Part shown: in pieces, positions 23,168 through 32,505 of the stretch
How the letters are laid out: the number at the start of each line of letters is the position of its first letter
Position numbering within the stretch: the first letter of the stretch is position 1
Source: an uncultured Clostridia bacterium
GTDB taxonomy: Bacteria > Bacillota > Clostridia > UMGS1883
Assembly: GCA_934476455.1 (NCBI GenBank)
Contig: CAKSNY010000019.1
Span: 1 to 51,441 of the forward strand
DNA: 51,441 nucleotides
Reading direction: 5' to 3'
Program-made: the position numbers and the translations under genes
The notes under the pieces: generated by a model
Seen by the model: only the letters and a program-made list of their open reading frames with translations
Databases searched by the model: none
What the model was told of the DNA's origin: nothing

Positions 23168-24010
23168 TCATATAACGGCGCTTTTGTGTCTTGCCGCGTG
23201 GCAGCATATATTTACGGCTACGGGCATCCCCGCGATATGTGTCGGCAGGGTTTCTATATTTACCTTCAGAGCGCTGCATTTTCCGCCAAGCCCGGCAGGA
23301 CCTATGTTAAGCTTGTTTATTTCTTCAAGCATTTCATTTTCAAGGGCAGCGTATCTTTCGTCCGGATGAGAGGTATCTATGCTTCTGAAGGTTGCTTTTT
23401 TTGCAAGGCAGGCGCAGCTTTCAAATGTTCCGCCTATACCTACGCCAATAACGCACGGCGGGCACGGGTTCGGTCCGGCGTTTTTAACCGCCTCGACAAC
23501 GAAATCCACAATCCCCTCCGCCCCGTACGAAGGTGAAAGCATCTTTATCTGCGACATATTTTCACTGCCGAAGCCCTTGCCGCCCACAGTGAATCGCAAT
23601 CTTTCACCGCTTACAATCTTTGTGTGTATTATGGCGGGGGTGTTGTCTTTTGTGTTTTTTCTTTCATAAACAGGGTCATCGACAACACTTTTTCTGAGAT
23701 ACCCTTCGCTGTAAGCACGGCGCACACCCTCGTTTACCGCACTTTCAAAATCTCCGTTTATTACAACCTTATCACCGTATTCGACAAAAACAACCGCCAT
23801 ACCCGTATCCTGGCAGATGGGAATTTCCTCGCGCGAGGCTATATTATCATTTTCTATTATTTGTTCCAGAACGTTTTTTGCGGTTTGGCTTTCTTCACTT
23901 TCTTTAGCCTTTAAAAGAGCCGCCTTTATATCGTCACCTATAAAGTAGTTACATTCCTTAAAAAGCCTGCAAATTGTTTCTTCTATTGTGCTTGCTTCGA
24001 TAACTCTCAT
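23168..24010 (-). CDS. Class I fumarate hydratase / tartrate dehydratase, alpha subunit
   Basis: 280 residues, oxygen-sensitive [4Fe-4S] catalytic subunit. Cluster-ligand cysteines are visible in EIPICQDTGMAVVF and GPNPCPPCVIGVGIGG, with a further one in CACLAKKA. Start ATG overlaps the ligA stop (ATGA), so ligA, alpha and beta form one translationally coupled operon on the minus strand. Role: hydration of fumarate to malate in the reductive TCA branch. Confidence 0.92.
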   Translation of the reverse strand: MRVIEASTIEETICRLFKECNYFIGDDIKAALLKAKESEESQTAKNVLEQIIENDNIASREEIPICQDTGMAVVFVEYGDKVVINGDFESAVNEGVRRAYSEGYLRKSVVDDPVYERKNTKDNTPAIIHTKIVSGERLRFTVGGKGFGSENMSQIKMLSPSYGAEGIVDFVVEAVKNAGPNPCPPCVIGVGIGGTFESCACLAKKATFRSIDTSHPDERYAALENEMLEEINKLNIGPAGLGGKCSALKVNIETLPTHIAGMPVAVNICCHAARHKSAVI

Positions 24011-26004
24011 AATTCTCCCCCTTGCAAAAGCTTTTTAAATTGAGCTTCGTCAATCGTTACAGTGCCAAGCTGCTGCGCCTTTAAAAGCTTGCTGCCCGCA
24101 TCATCGCCGAAAAGCACGTAATCTGTTTTTTTACTTACGGAGGAGGACACCTTTCCGCCGTTTTGCTGTATAATCTCCGTTGCCTCACTCCTGGAAAGGG
24201 TGGGCAGCGTTCCCGTAAGAACGAAAACCTTGTCATTAAAAATATCTCCGGTTTGCTGTTCTTTATATAAAAAGTTCACTCCGCTTTTTCTAAGCTTTTC
24301 CACAATGTCGGTATTTTGCGGCTGAAGGAAAAACTTTTTTATACTTTGTGCCGTTATATCGCCCATTTCGTCAACCTCTGCAATTTCACTTTCAGGTGCA
24401 TTTATAAGATTGTCAAGCGTTTTAAAGTGTTCTGCCAGAATTTTTGCATTTCTTGCGCCCACGTGACGGATGCCAAGTGCAAAAATAAGGCGCGAAAGGT
24501 CATTTTCCTTTGATTTTTCAATTGCGGAAATTAAATTTTCCGCGCTCTTTTTTCCCATTTTTTCAAGCTTTTCAATTTCCGAGGCAGAAAGCGTGTAAAT
24601 ATCTGCGGCAGAGGCTATAAGCTTCTCATTAAGCAGCCTTTCAACCACTGCCGGACCCATTCCCTCAATATCCATCGCATCGCGGGATACAAAGTGTATA
24701 ATATTTCTCGCAAGCTGTGCCGGACATTCGCCGCCTGTGCAGCGCACGGCTGCCTCCCCCTCCTCGCGGGACACTGCCGCGCCGCATACGGGGCATCTCT
24801 CCGGCATTTGGAAAACCTTTTCATTTCCGCTGCGTTTATCCTTTACAACTTCAAGCACCTCGGGGATAATATCCCCCGCCTTTTGCACAATTACGGTGTC
24901 GCCTATGCGTATGTCCTTTTGCCGTATATAGTCGATATTATGAAGCGTTGCCCGCGAAACCTCCGTTCCTGCAAGGCGAACGGTTTCAAGCACGGCATTT
25001 GGCGTAAGTACGCCGGTGCGCCCCACCTGTACCGTAATATCCGTAATTTTTGTTTCCTTTTTTTCAGGTGGAAATTTGTACGCCACAGCCCATTTCGGAC
25101 ACTTTGCCGTCTGCCCGAGAATCTGCCGCTGTTTAAGCGAATTTACCTTTATAACGGCGCCGTCTATATCAAAGTCAAGCTTATCGCGGTTTTCACCTAT
25201 GGTCAGCACCTCGTCAAAAGCGTCCTCTATGGTTTTGTAAACAGCCTTTTCGGGGATTGTTTTAAACCCGAGGTGCGAAAGATACTTAAGCCCCTCCGTA
25301 TGCGTTTCTATGGTTTTTCCCTCTATCTGCTGAATATTAAAAACAAAAATATCAAGATTTCTTTGCGCCGTTACCGAGCTGTCAAGCTGCCTTAAGCTGC
25401 CCGCCGCCGCATTTCGCGGATTTTTAAAGGGTTTCTGCTCGCGCTCCTCCTGCAATTCGTTAAGCCTTAAAAAGCTTTGGTGCGGCATATATACCTCGCC
25501 GCGCACCTCCAAGTACGGTATATTTTCCGAAAGCTTAAGCGGAATTGTTCGTATTGTGCGCAAATTTTGCGTAACGTCCTCGCCGGTTATTCCGTCGCCG
25601 CGCGTAGAGCCTCTTTCAAACACACCGTTGCGGTATTCAAGAGACACGCTCAGTCCGTCTATCTTAAGCTCTGTTACATATTCCGGCTCTTCCCCAAGCG
25701 CAGCGCTTGTTTTTTTGCCGAATTCAATAACTCCCTCTCGGTCAAAAACATCTGTCAGGCTTTGCATCTGCACGGTGTGCGTAACCGTTTCAAAGCCCGA
25801 GAGCACCTGCCCGCCGACGCGCTGTGTGGGCGAATCCGGCGTTATAAGCGACGGGTTTTCGCGCTCCATCTCCTTTAAGCGGTTCATAAGCGCGTCATAT
25901 TCAAAATCCGAAATTTCGGGGTCGTCCTTTGTATAATACAAATTGCTGTGATAGTTTATAATGCTTCGCAGCTGCTCAATACTTAAACTTTTATCAACCG
26001 ACAT
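24007..26004 (-). CDS. ligA: NAD-dependent DNA ligase
   Basis: 665 residues from ATG at 26004 (GAGGTG site; an upstream in-frame start at 26022 is not supported). Seals nicks in replication and repair. Order of domains: Ia (YYTKDDPEISDFEYD), adenylation with the nucleotidyl-lysine Lys114 in TELKIDGLS, OB fold, a four-cysteine zinc finger (CPVCGAAV...CTGGECPAQ), helix-hairpin-helix repeats (MDIEGMGPAVVERLL, FALGIRHVGARNAKIL) and a C-terminal BRCT (VFVLTGTLPTLSRSEATEII). Complete and typical. Confidence 0.97.
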   Translation of the reverse strand: MSVDKSLSIEQLRSIINYHSNLYYTKDDPEISDFEYDALMNRLKEMERENPSLITPDSPTQRVGGQVLSGFETVTHTVQMQSLTDVFDREGVIEFGKKTSAALGEEPEYVTELKIDGLSVSLEYRNGVFERGSTRGDGITGEDVTQNLRTIRTIPLKLSENIPYLEVRGEVYMPHQSFLRLNELQEEREQKPFKNPRNAAAGSLRQLDSSVTAQRNLDIFVFNIQQIEGKTIETHTEGLKYLSHLGFKTIPEKAVYKTIEDAFDEVLTIGENRDKLDFDIDGAVIKVNSLKQRQILGQTAKCPKWAVAYKFPPEKKETKITDITVQVGRTGVLTPNAVLETVRLAGTEVSRATLHNIDYIRQKDIRIGDTVIVQKAGDIIPEVLEVVKDKRSGNEKVFQMPERCPVCGAAVSREEGEAAVRCTGGECPAQLARNIIHFVSRDAMDIEGMGPAVVERLLNEKLIASAADIYTLSASEIEKLEKMGKKSAENLISAIEKSKENDLSRLIFALGIRHVGARNAKILAEHFKTLDNLINAPESEIAEVDEMGDITAQSIKKFFLQPQNTDIVEKLRKSGVNFLYKEQQTGDIFNDKVFVLTGTLPTLSRSEATEIIQQNGGKVSSSVSKKTDYVLFGDDAGSKLLKAQQLGTVTIDEAQFKKLLQGGEL

Positions 26005-26030
26005 ATTACACCTCAAAATCAATTTAACAT

Positions 26031-26090
26031 AAGGGGCTGTAAAATCAATCGCAAGGCGTTCGCCGAAAAGATTGTTTTACAGCCCCTCTT
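26031..26090 (-). terminator. Stem-loop between the GW-repeat gene and ligA
   Basis: AGGGGCTGTAAAA(T)CAATC pairs with GATTGTTTTACAGCCCCT across about 25 bases. It follows the stop of the minus-strand gene at 26108 and ends before the ligA ribosome site. The T-tail is weak on the minus strand. Confidence 0.65.
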
Positions 26091-26107
26091 TATTTATCTT
26101 TTTAATT

Positions 26108-27268
26108 TCACGGTTTCCACTTCGTATTATCCGAAAATACTACTTCCGTAACCTTAAGATTTTTTATATGGTCTGCCGTAGCGCCGCTTTTAATAACCCA
26201 CGCCACACGCTTTTTCTCGCACGGAACCATCTGAAGATTGCTTACGTAGTACGAACCCGAATTTGTTTCCACAACATTTCCGTTTTTATCGCATATGTCA
26301 AAGTTTATTCTGAAAGAAGATATACGGCTGTTGCTTACATTTCGGTATTCAAAAACCACAAGCGATTTGCCGTCCTTATTGCCGAACCAGTAATTTATAA
26401 ACCCAAGCGGTGAATTTGCCGCTTCACGCCACGCGTCCGTAACCATCGAGCGCAGATAATAAAGCATAGACACATATTCCGAAGATGTGTTTTCTATCTT
26501 TTCAAGCGATGTCTGCACCTGGTTAAATGCCTGTTCGTACTTTTTATCCTCCAAAAGCTTTGTTGCGCCCTCTGCGTCCGCACCGTTGCCGAATGCGGCA
26601 TATGCGTAAACCGCCTCGTCATACGCGCTGTACCAGCCGCTCTTTTTAAGTGTCTCCGCTTCGCTTTGCGCTACTTCCTTCTTCTCGTTATTATAATTAT
26701 ACACAGTTACCGTTTTTTCATTCGGCTTAGTCAGCGTCCAACCGGCTGTCTGATACTTTGAAAGCTCGCTCGGGTCAATTTCTTTGGATTCCCCGTTTGC
26801 GTTGTATACCGTAATTTTCGTTGTCTGCTGCCCGTCTGTCTGCACCCAGCCGAGTGCCTTATACATATCAAGGTGCGCCGCAGGAACGCTTACAATCGTT
26901 CCGTCCGTATATTTCACCGAAACCTTTTCCCCTGTCGGCTTCGGCACTGCTATATCAGGCGTGCTGCTGTCCTTAATCGTGCTTTTCACGTTTTCCGGCA
27001 GCTCGTCATACAAGTACCAGCCGACAGCCTTATTTGCGGCTACCTTATCCGCCTCCACCGTAATTTTCCGCCCGTCAAGCGAATACAAATCCACCGGTTT
27101 TTCCGTAAACCAACCCATTCCGGCAGCCGTGTACGCAGCTACCTGTGCTTCGTCTACTTCTATCGTGCGCCCGTCAAGCGAATACAGCGTTCTGTTTGCT
27201 GCCGACGCCGAAATTCCGACACCGAGAGCCGCCAAAAGCGCTGCCGCCGTTTTGAAGGTCTTTTTCAT
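26108..27268 (-). CDS. Secreted protein with five degenerate GW-type repeats
   Basis: 386 residues from ATG at 27268. Signal peptide about 1-24 ending SASA. Then five repeats of about 25-30 residues with the pattern aromatic-x-x-D/N-G-R/x, a hydrophobic/acidic strand, a short helix with A/L-x-x-Y/K, and a closing G-W: around residues 27-53, 60-84, 118-141, 153-177 and 187-213. Examples are LYSLDGRTIEVDEAQVAAYT and ITVYNANGESKEIDPSELSK. A helical spacer (EAVYAYAAFGNGADAEGATK) leads to a C-terminal beta domain resembling FxLYD/DUF5780-like domains (VVFEYRNVSNSRISSFRINF). No enzyme motif. Extracellular binding or scaffolding role is inferred. Confidence 0.7.
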   Translation of the reverse strand: MKKTFKTAAALLAALGVGISASAANRTLYSLDGRTIEVDEAQVAAYTAAGMGWFTEKPVDLYSLDGRKITVEADKVAANKAVGWYLYDELPENVKSTIKDSSTPDIAVPKPTGEKVSVKYTDGTIVSVPAAHLDMYKALGWVQTDGQQTTKITVYNANGESKEIDPSELSKYQTAGWTLTKPNEKTVTVYNYNNEKKEVAQSEAETLKKSGWYSAYDEAVYAYAAFGNGADAEGATKLLEDKKYEQAFNQVQTSLEKIENTSSEYVSMLYYLRSMVTDAWREAANSPLGFINYWFGNKDGKSLVVFEYRNVSNSRISSFRINFDICDKNGNVVETNSGSYYVSNLQMVPCEKKRVAWVIKSGATADHIKNLKVTEVVFSDNTKWKP

Positions 27269-27317
27269 ATATCTCACGTAACCTTTCTGACAAAATTAGA
27301 TTTCCTTACCTACTCGT

Positions 27318-27346
27318 ATTATACCGCAAATAATGCGGCAGGTCAA
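27318..27346 (-). promoter_or_regulatory. Promoter of the GW-repeat gene with palindrome in the spacer
   Basis: Minus-strand TTGACC (27346-27341), 17-bp spacer and TATAAT (27323-27318). The spacer holds CCGCA-TTATT-TGCGG, a perfect 5-bp inverted repeat between the two boxes, a natural place for a repressor. Confidence 0.7.
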
Positions 27347-27370
27347 TATATGATTTTGCATTTATTTATT

Positions 27371-27922
27371 TTATTTTGGAAGCTTTTTTATTTTAACCGC
27401 TGCAAAAGCACCAAGTACCGCCTTTAAAATATCGCCCGGCAAAAATGCCAGTACCGACGCCTGTATCATTGGCAGCAGGAAAACGCTTTTTCCCATAAAT
27501 ACCCTAAGCGCAACATATGTATACGGTATTCCTATTGCATAAACGGGAACTATCGCCGCAAGCATTGCCAAAAGCGCCCCAATATACCCGCGGTTTAGTT
27601 TTTTTGCTATATAACCCGCAAGATACGCAGACGGAATCCACGCGATAATATAGCCGAAGCTGGGCTTAAAAAGATACATAATGCCGCCGCCCTCGGTAAA
27701 CACGGGTACACCCAAAAGCCCCAGTATTATATACAAAAGCTGCGATATTGCGCCGAGCTTGGGCCCCAAAATCACGCCCGAAAGCGAAACAAAAAGCGTT
27801 TGCAGCGTAATATAGCTGTAGCCCGCCGGCATAGGTACCTTAATAAGAGAGCCGGCAAAGGTAAGCGCAGCAAAAAGCGCACAATACGCACATTCTTTTA
27901 CAGTAATTTTTTTCAATGTCAT
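27371..27922 (-). CDS. bioY: BioY-type biotin ECF transporter S component
   Basis: 183 residues with about six membrane helices. Binds biotin and cooperates with the common ECF energising module. Family features: the start KKITVKECAYCALFAALTFA, YITLQTLFVSLSGVILGPKLG, GGGIMYLFKPSFGYIIAW and the FLPGDILKAVLGA end. Start chosen at ATG 27922; a TTG two codons on (27916) has better spacing to CGGAG. Single gene with its own promoter (27949-27977). No biotin riboswitch is known; a BirA operator was not recognised. Confidence 0.92.
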   Translation of the reverse strand: MTLKKITVKECAYCALFAALTFAGSLIKVPMPAGYSYITLQTLFVSLSGVILGPKLGAISQLLYIILGLLGVPVFTEGGGIMYLFKPSFGYIIAWIPSAYLAGYIAKKLNRGYIGALLAMLAAIVPVYAIGIPYTYVALRVFMGKSVFLLPMIQASVLAFLPGDILKAVLGAFAAVKIKKLPK

Positions 27923-27948
27923 CACTCCGTTTCTGCAAAATCGGACTA

Positions 27949-27977
27949 ATTTTATCAAATTTCTTATGGTTTGTCAA
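27949..27977 (-). promoter_or_regulatory. bioY promoter
   Basis: Minus-strand TTGACA (27977-27972), 17-bp spacer and TAAAAT (27954-27949), close to the gene start. Confidence 0.7.
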
Positions 27978-28062
27978 ACGCAAAACAAAAAATGCGTGCC
28001 TGAAAGCTGACGAATGGTAAATTCCCTCCACAGAAAAAATTCTGCGGCAAAAGCCATAAAAA

Positions 28063-28096
28063 GGGTGCCGCAAAACGATTTCGTTTTGCAGCACCC
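28063..28096 (-). terminator. Terminator of the RND efflux operon
   Basis: GGGTGCCGCAAAACGA pairs with TCGTTTTGCAGCACCC (one mismatch), tetraloop-sized apex, followed by Ts on the minus strand. It starts 8 bp after the pump gene stop. Confidence 0.88.
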
Positions 28097-28103
28097 CCTG
28101 CCG

Positions 28104-31100
28104 TCAGTTATTCAGCGTACTTTTTACCGCGTTTTTTAATTCTTTCTTTTCCTTTTTTCTTTGCTTTTTTGCCTTTCTTTTCAAAAGCGAATCGTCAACC
28201 AAGGTATACACAACCGGTATCACAAACAATGTAAGAAGCGTTCCTATACACAATCCGCCCAAAAGAACAACCGCAAGCGGCTGCATCATCGCATCTCCGC
28301 CGCCGCTTGATACTGCCATCGGCAAAAAGCCGAGTATTGAGGTAAGAGATGTCATAAGTATCGGGCGCATTCTTACAATACCTGCGTTTACAACACATTG
28401 TGTTCTGGGCATTGTCGGGTCCTCGCGCTTTTGCGTATTTATAAAGTCTATAAGTACTATTGCGTTATTAACTATAATACCCATAAGCATAAGCACGCCT
28501 ATACAGCTTACAACCGAGAACGGTGAACGTGCAACAAGCAGCGCCGCTACCACACCTATTATTGCAAGCGGTATTGTAAACAATATTATAAACGGCTGAA
28601 CAATGTTTTCGAACTGTGCCGCCATAACCATATACATAAGCACAATACCTAAAATTATAGCCAAAAGCAGCGATTTCATAGCGTCAATCATTATTTTAAA
28701 CGACCCTGCCGCTTCTTCGCCTATTCCGTCAACCGTACCGAGTTCTTTTTTAAGCGCCTCTTTATATTCGCGGTTTACCGTACCCATATCACTGCCGTAT
28801 ATTTTACCCGTAAGCGTTATAACCCTTTTTTGGTCAACACGCGTAAGGGTTGTATAACCCTGCTCTATGCTTACATCGGCAATATCCGAAATCGTCACCC
28901 ATTGCCCTGCCGGGCTTTTTACCTGAAGGGTTTTCAGCTTCTCATAGTTTTTAACATAATCTTCTGGATATTTTACCTTTATGTCGTATTCCGTTCCGTC
29001 GTCGGTAAATTCCGACGCCTTCGTACCTGAAAGCGCATTTGAAAGCATAGACGCCGCATAACCCGTATTTATGCCGTAGCGCGCCGCCTTTGCGCTGTCA
29101 AGGCGAACCCTTACTTCCGATTTTGTGTCACTTACGGAGGTTTCCGTTTCCTCAACGCCCTTTATTCCCGCAAGAACCTTTTCAGCCTTTTGCACGTAGT
29201 CTTCAAGCGCCTTATCATCCGACGCTGTATAGCGGAACTGCACCTCGTCGCTTGATGTTGACATTGTGCTTGAACTTGAATCAACGGAAATGGTAGCACC
29301 TGTAACGTCACCGAGCATTTTTCGTATGCTTTGCACGGCTTCCGCCGTGGTATACTTTCTGTCTTCCTTAAGCGTAACCGTAATCTGTGCGCTGTTTTTG
29401 TTTGTTGCGCCAAAGCTCATCATACCGCCGGAGCCTACGTTTGCCGATATTGTTTCGGCATCGTCATATTTTTTCAGTGTGCTTTCTATTTCCTTGCTCA
29501 GTTTATTTGTATCCTCTAACTTCGAGCCCTGCGGCAGCTCTATGCTTACCCGTATCATGCCCTCATCGCTTGACGGCATAAGCGTCATACCTATTACGCT
29601 TAAAAGATACAAGCTTAAAACAAACAGCGCCATTACACCCGCCATAAACATTTTTCTGTGTGAAAGCACAAACCGGAGCGCCTTTTCGTAAATGCCGAAA
29701 AGAAAATCAAGCGCCCTTTCAAACGGCTTAAGAATAAATGCAAACGCCCTGTTTGAGCCCTTCGTGTTTTCTATTCTGGAGGAAAGCATAGGTACAATCA
29801 TTATTGTTGTAAGCAGTGACGCCGTCTGTGAAAATACAATTGCAAATGCAAGTTGCTTAAACATAACCGCCATCATATTATCGATAAACAGTATCGGCAC
29901 ATACACAATACACGTAGTAAGAACAGACGCCACCACTGCGCCTATAACCTCGCCTGTGCCTTTAATAGAGGCTGTTTTTGCATCCTCCTTAAGCGCTGTG
30001 CGGCGGCGGAAAATATTTTCCAGTACGACAACGGAGTTATCAACCAGCATACCCACGCCCAGCGCCAATCCGCCTAAAGACACAATATTAAGCGACATTC
30101 CCGCTGCGTACATACCTATAAACGTAGTTATTACCGAAATCGGCATTGATACGCCTATTACAAGGGCGTTTCTTCCGCTGCCCAGGAACAAAAACAGTAT
30201 AATTATCGCCAGAAGTCCTCCGATTAAGGCATTTTCCGCAACCGAGTTTATGGAATCTTCAATGTAGCTTGCCTGTTCCATTGTTACGTCATATGTAAAT
30301 TTGGGGTTCTGTGCTTTTATTTCGTCAAGCGCGTCATATATACCGTGTACAACGTCTACGGTATTTGCGTCCGACTCGCTGCTTACGGAAACGGATATCG
30401 AATCCTTTCCGTTTATTCTTGCATATGTTGCTGCGTCCGAATATTCGTCTTTGATATTTGCAATATCTCTCAGATATATTACCTGCCCCTGAGCCGTTGT
30501 AAGCGGAACTAAGCCTATATCTGAAATTTTTTGGAATTTACCCATCATTCTTACGGCAAGATCCTTGCTGTTTGCCTCGGTTGTTCCCGAAGGAAGATTT
30601 GTATTTTGTCCCGCAATTGCCGACACGATATTTGAAAACGACATATTGTAGCCGTACATTTTATCTGCATCTACCTCTACGTCAATAACTCTGTCCTGTC
30701 CGCCGCTTACCGTTACGGACGCAACGCCGTCCACCGCTTCAAGCTTTGAAGAAACGGTGTCCTCCACAAATTTTTTCGTTTGGATAAGGTCGTAGCCTTC
30801 GTACGAAACACTCATCATTATTGCCGACATCGAATCCATATCAAGCTTCATAACCGTCGGGTCGCCCGCATCCTCGGGCAAAACGCTTTTTATCATATTT
30901 ATGTTGTTTTCGATGGTTCCAACTGCCTCGTCAATATCGGTGCTGTTTGAAAATTGTGCCATAACAATGCTCGTACCTTCCACAGACTGGCTTTGCAGTG
31001 TGTTCAGCCCCGATACGGAGGCTACCGCCCCCTCCACCCTTTTTGTTACAAGGTTTTCTATTTCCTCCGAGCCTACGTTTTGGTAGTTGGTCATTACTAT

Positions 31101-31235
31101 AACCATCTTTAAATCCATATCAGGCATTGCGTCAAGCGGAAGCATTGTCAGGGCGTATGCGCCTATAACAACGAATATCAGTATTGCCATTGTAACGGCA
31201 ATCGGTCGTTTAACCGACAATTCATGTAACTTCAT
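28104..31235 (-). CDS. RND-family efflux pump (AcrB/HAE1-like)
   Basis: 1043 residues, full length for a hydrophobe/amphiphile RND transporter with 12 membrane helices and two large extracytoplasmic loops. Start KLHELSVKRPIAVTMAIL and the TM4 motif GGLALGVGMLVDNSVVVLEN are typical; TM4 carries one Asp (DN) where AcrB has two. GIIVNNAIVLIDFINT lies in the TM11 region. The C-terminus is a basic cytoplasmic tail. It exports drugs or lipids powered by proton or sodium flux. It lies downstream of the adaptor and TolC-like genes in the marR-led operon. Confidence 0.93.
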   Translation of the reverse strand: MKLHELSVKRPIAVTMAILIFVVIGAYALTMLPLDAMPDMDLKMVIVMTNYQNVGSEEIENLVTKRVEGAVASVSGLNTLQSQSVEGTSIVMAQFSNSTDIDEAVGTIENNINMIKSVLPEDAGDPTVMKLDMDSMSAIMMSVSYEGYDLIQTKKFVEDTVSSKLEAVDGVASVTVSGGQDRVIDVEVDADKMYGYNMSFSNIVSAIAGQNTNLPSGTTEANSKDLAVRMMGKFQKISDIGLVPLTTAQGQVIYLRDIANIKDEYSDAATYARINGKDSISVSVSSESDANTVDVVHGIYDALDEIKAQNPKFTYDVTMEQASYIEDSINSVAENALIGGLLAIIILFLFLGSGRNALVIGVSMPISVITTFIGMYAAGMSLNIVSLGGLALGVGMLVDNSVVVLENIFRRRTALKEDAKTASIKGTGEVIGAVVASVLTTCIVYVPILFIDNMMAVMFKQLAFAIVFSQTASLLTTIMIVPMLSSRIENTKGSNRAFAFILKPFERALDFLFGIYEKALRFVLSHRKMFMAGVMALFVLSLYLLSVIGMTLMPSSDEGMIRVSIELPQGSKLEDTNKLSKEIESTLKKYDDAETISANVGSGGMMSFGATNKNSAQITVTLKEDRKYTTAEAVQSIRKMLGDVTGATISVDSSSSTMSTSSDEVQFRYTASDDKALEDYVQKAEKVLAGIKGVEETETSVSDTKSEVRVRLDSAKAARYGINTGYAASMLSNALSGTKASEFTDDGTEYDIKVKYPEDYVKNYEKLKTLQVKSPAGQWVTISDIADVSIEQGYTTLTRVDQKRVITLTGKIYGSDMGTVNREYKEALKKELGTVDGIGEEAAGSFKIMIDAMKSLLLAIILGIVLMYMVMAAQFENIVQPFIILFTIPLAIIGVVAALLVARSPFSVVSCIGVLMLMGIIVNNAIVLIDFINTQKREDPTMPRTQCVVNAGIVRMRPILMTSLTSILGFLPMAVSSGGGDAMMQPLAVVLLGGLCIGTLLTLFVIPVVYTLVDDSLLKRKAKKQRKKEKKELKNAVKSTLNN

Positions 31236-31248
31236 AGTATCCGCCTTT

Positions 31249-32487
31249 CTACTTCACTATACGTATAGCGTTGTTCTTCTCTGACAGATATTCCTTACCG
31301 GAAACTACAATACTGTCGCCCTCCGAAACGCCTTTTGCAACCTCTATATATTCATCGGTCACTATTCCCTCCGCAATATCCGTGCGTCTTGCTTTCTCAC
31401 CCTCTGCAACATAGACATACCGCGTACCGCTGCTGTCTTCAAGCACTGCTTCGGCAGGAATTACAAGCGCATCTGCGCTTTTGGAAAGCGTAAGCGTAAC
31501 ATCGGCAAACATTCCGTCTTTAATTTTTCCTTTTTCGTTGTTTATGGAAACACGCACACTGTACATACCCGTCTGCGCATTTTTTGTAGGGCTTACGGTT
31601 GTAATTGTACCGGAAATATTTTCAAGCTCTGCCGATTTAATGCTTACGCTTGCGCCGGCGCCGGCCTTAACGTTCGGAATAACGCTTTCGGTAACGTTTA
31701 TCTCTGCCTCAACCGTATTTGTTGCTTTAATCGAAAATATTTCCACCCCGGGCGAAATCATCTGTCCGCGGTTTGCATTTCTTGCGGATATATAGCCTGA
31801 AATCGGCGCCTTTACCACTGTGTTTGAAAGGTTTGATCTTGCGCTTGCAAGCGCTACTTGCGCACTGTTTAAATTTGCTTTGGCGCTTTCGGCGCTCTCT
31901 TTTAAAACTACGTTTATTGTTAAATCATAATTTTTTTGCGCGCTGTCAAGGCTGAGCTTTGCATTATCAAGCCTTGTTACCGCGGCATCGTACGCGGTTT
32001 TGCTTACCGCGCCGCCGTCATAAAGCACCTTTTGATTTTCATAGTTTGTTTTTGCGTTATTATACTCTATCTTAGCTGCACTAAGCTGTGTTTCAAGCTG
32101 CTGCTTTGTTTGCTGCGCACTTCCGCTTACAACGCTGTTATAGGCGGCCTGCGCGCTGTTTACGGCAGCCTGTGCGCTGTTTACGGCGTTTCGGTAGTCT
32201 GTATCGTCAATAATTACAAGTGTTTCGCCCGCGCTTACATAATCGCCAAGCTCTTTATATACCGCCTTTGCAAGACCGGACGCTTTCGCCGAAACGCTTG
32301 TCGATTCTGCCGCCTTTATCTCGCCTGTATATGTGACGGTGTTTTCTATTGTCTTTCTTTCAACCTTTTTTACCGTTACGTTTATGGCACTGTCTGTTTT
32401 TTCTTTAACAGCTTCTTTCTTTTTTCCGCAGCCGCCAAAGGCTAAAACCATCGCCGCACACAATACCGTGCATATAAATTTTTTCAT
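31249..32487 (-). CDS. HlyD/AcrA-type efflux adaptor lipoprotein
   Basis: 412 residues. A lipoprotein signal ends in the lipobox FGGC, followed by a lysine-rich linker. The lipoyl half-motifs flank a long coiled-coil hairpin (about 90-215, rich in AQAAVNSAQAAY-type heptads), then a beta-barrel and membrane-proximal domain with SPTKNAQTGMYSV. It links the RND pump to an outer component. 13 bp from the pump gene. The very Ala/Ser-rich hairpin is longer than in most monoderm adaptors. Confidence 0.9.
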   Translation of the reverse strand: MKKFICTVLCAAMVLAFGGCGKKKEAVKEKTDSAINVTVKKVERKTIENTVTYTGEIKAAESTSVSAKASGLAKAVYKELGDYVSAGETLVIIDDTDYRNAVNSAQAAVNSAQAAYNSVVSGSAQQTKQQLETQLSAAKIEYNNAKTNYENQKVLYDGGAVSKTAYDAAVTRLDNAKLSLDSAQKNYDLTINVVLKESAESAKANLNSAQVALASARSNLSNTVVKAPISGYISARNANRGQMISPGVEIFSIKATNTVEAEINVTESVIPNVKAGAGASVSIKSAELENISGTITTVSPTKNAQTGMYSVRVSINNEKGKIKDGMFADVTLTLSKSADALVIPAEAVLEDSSGTRYVYVAEGEKARRTDIAEGIVTDEYIEVAKGVSEGDSIVVSGKEYLSEKNNAIRIVK

Positions 32488-32505
32488 CGCTTAATTCCTT
32501 TCACC

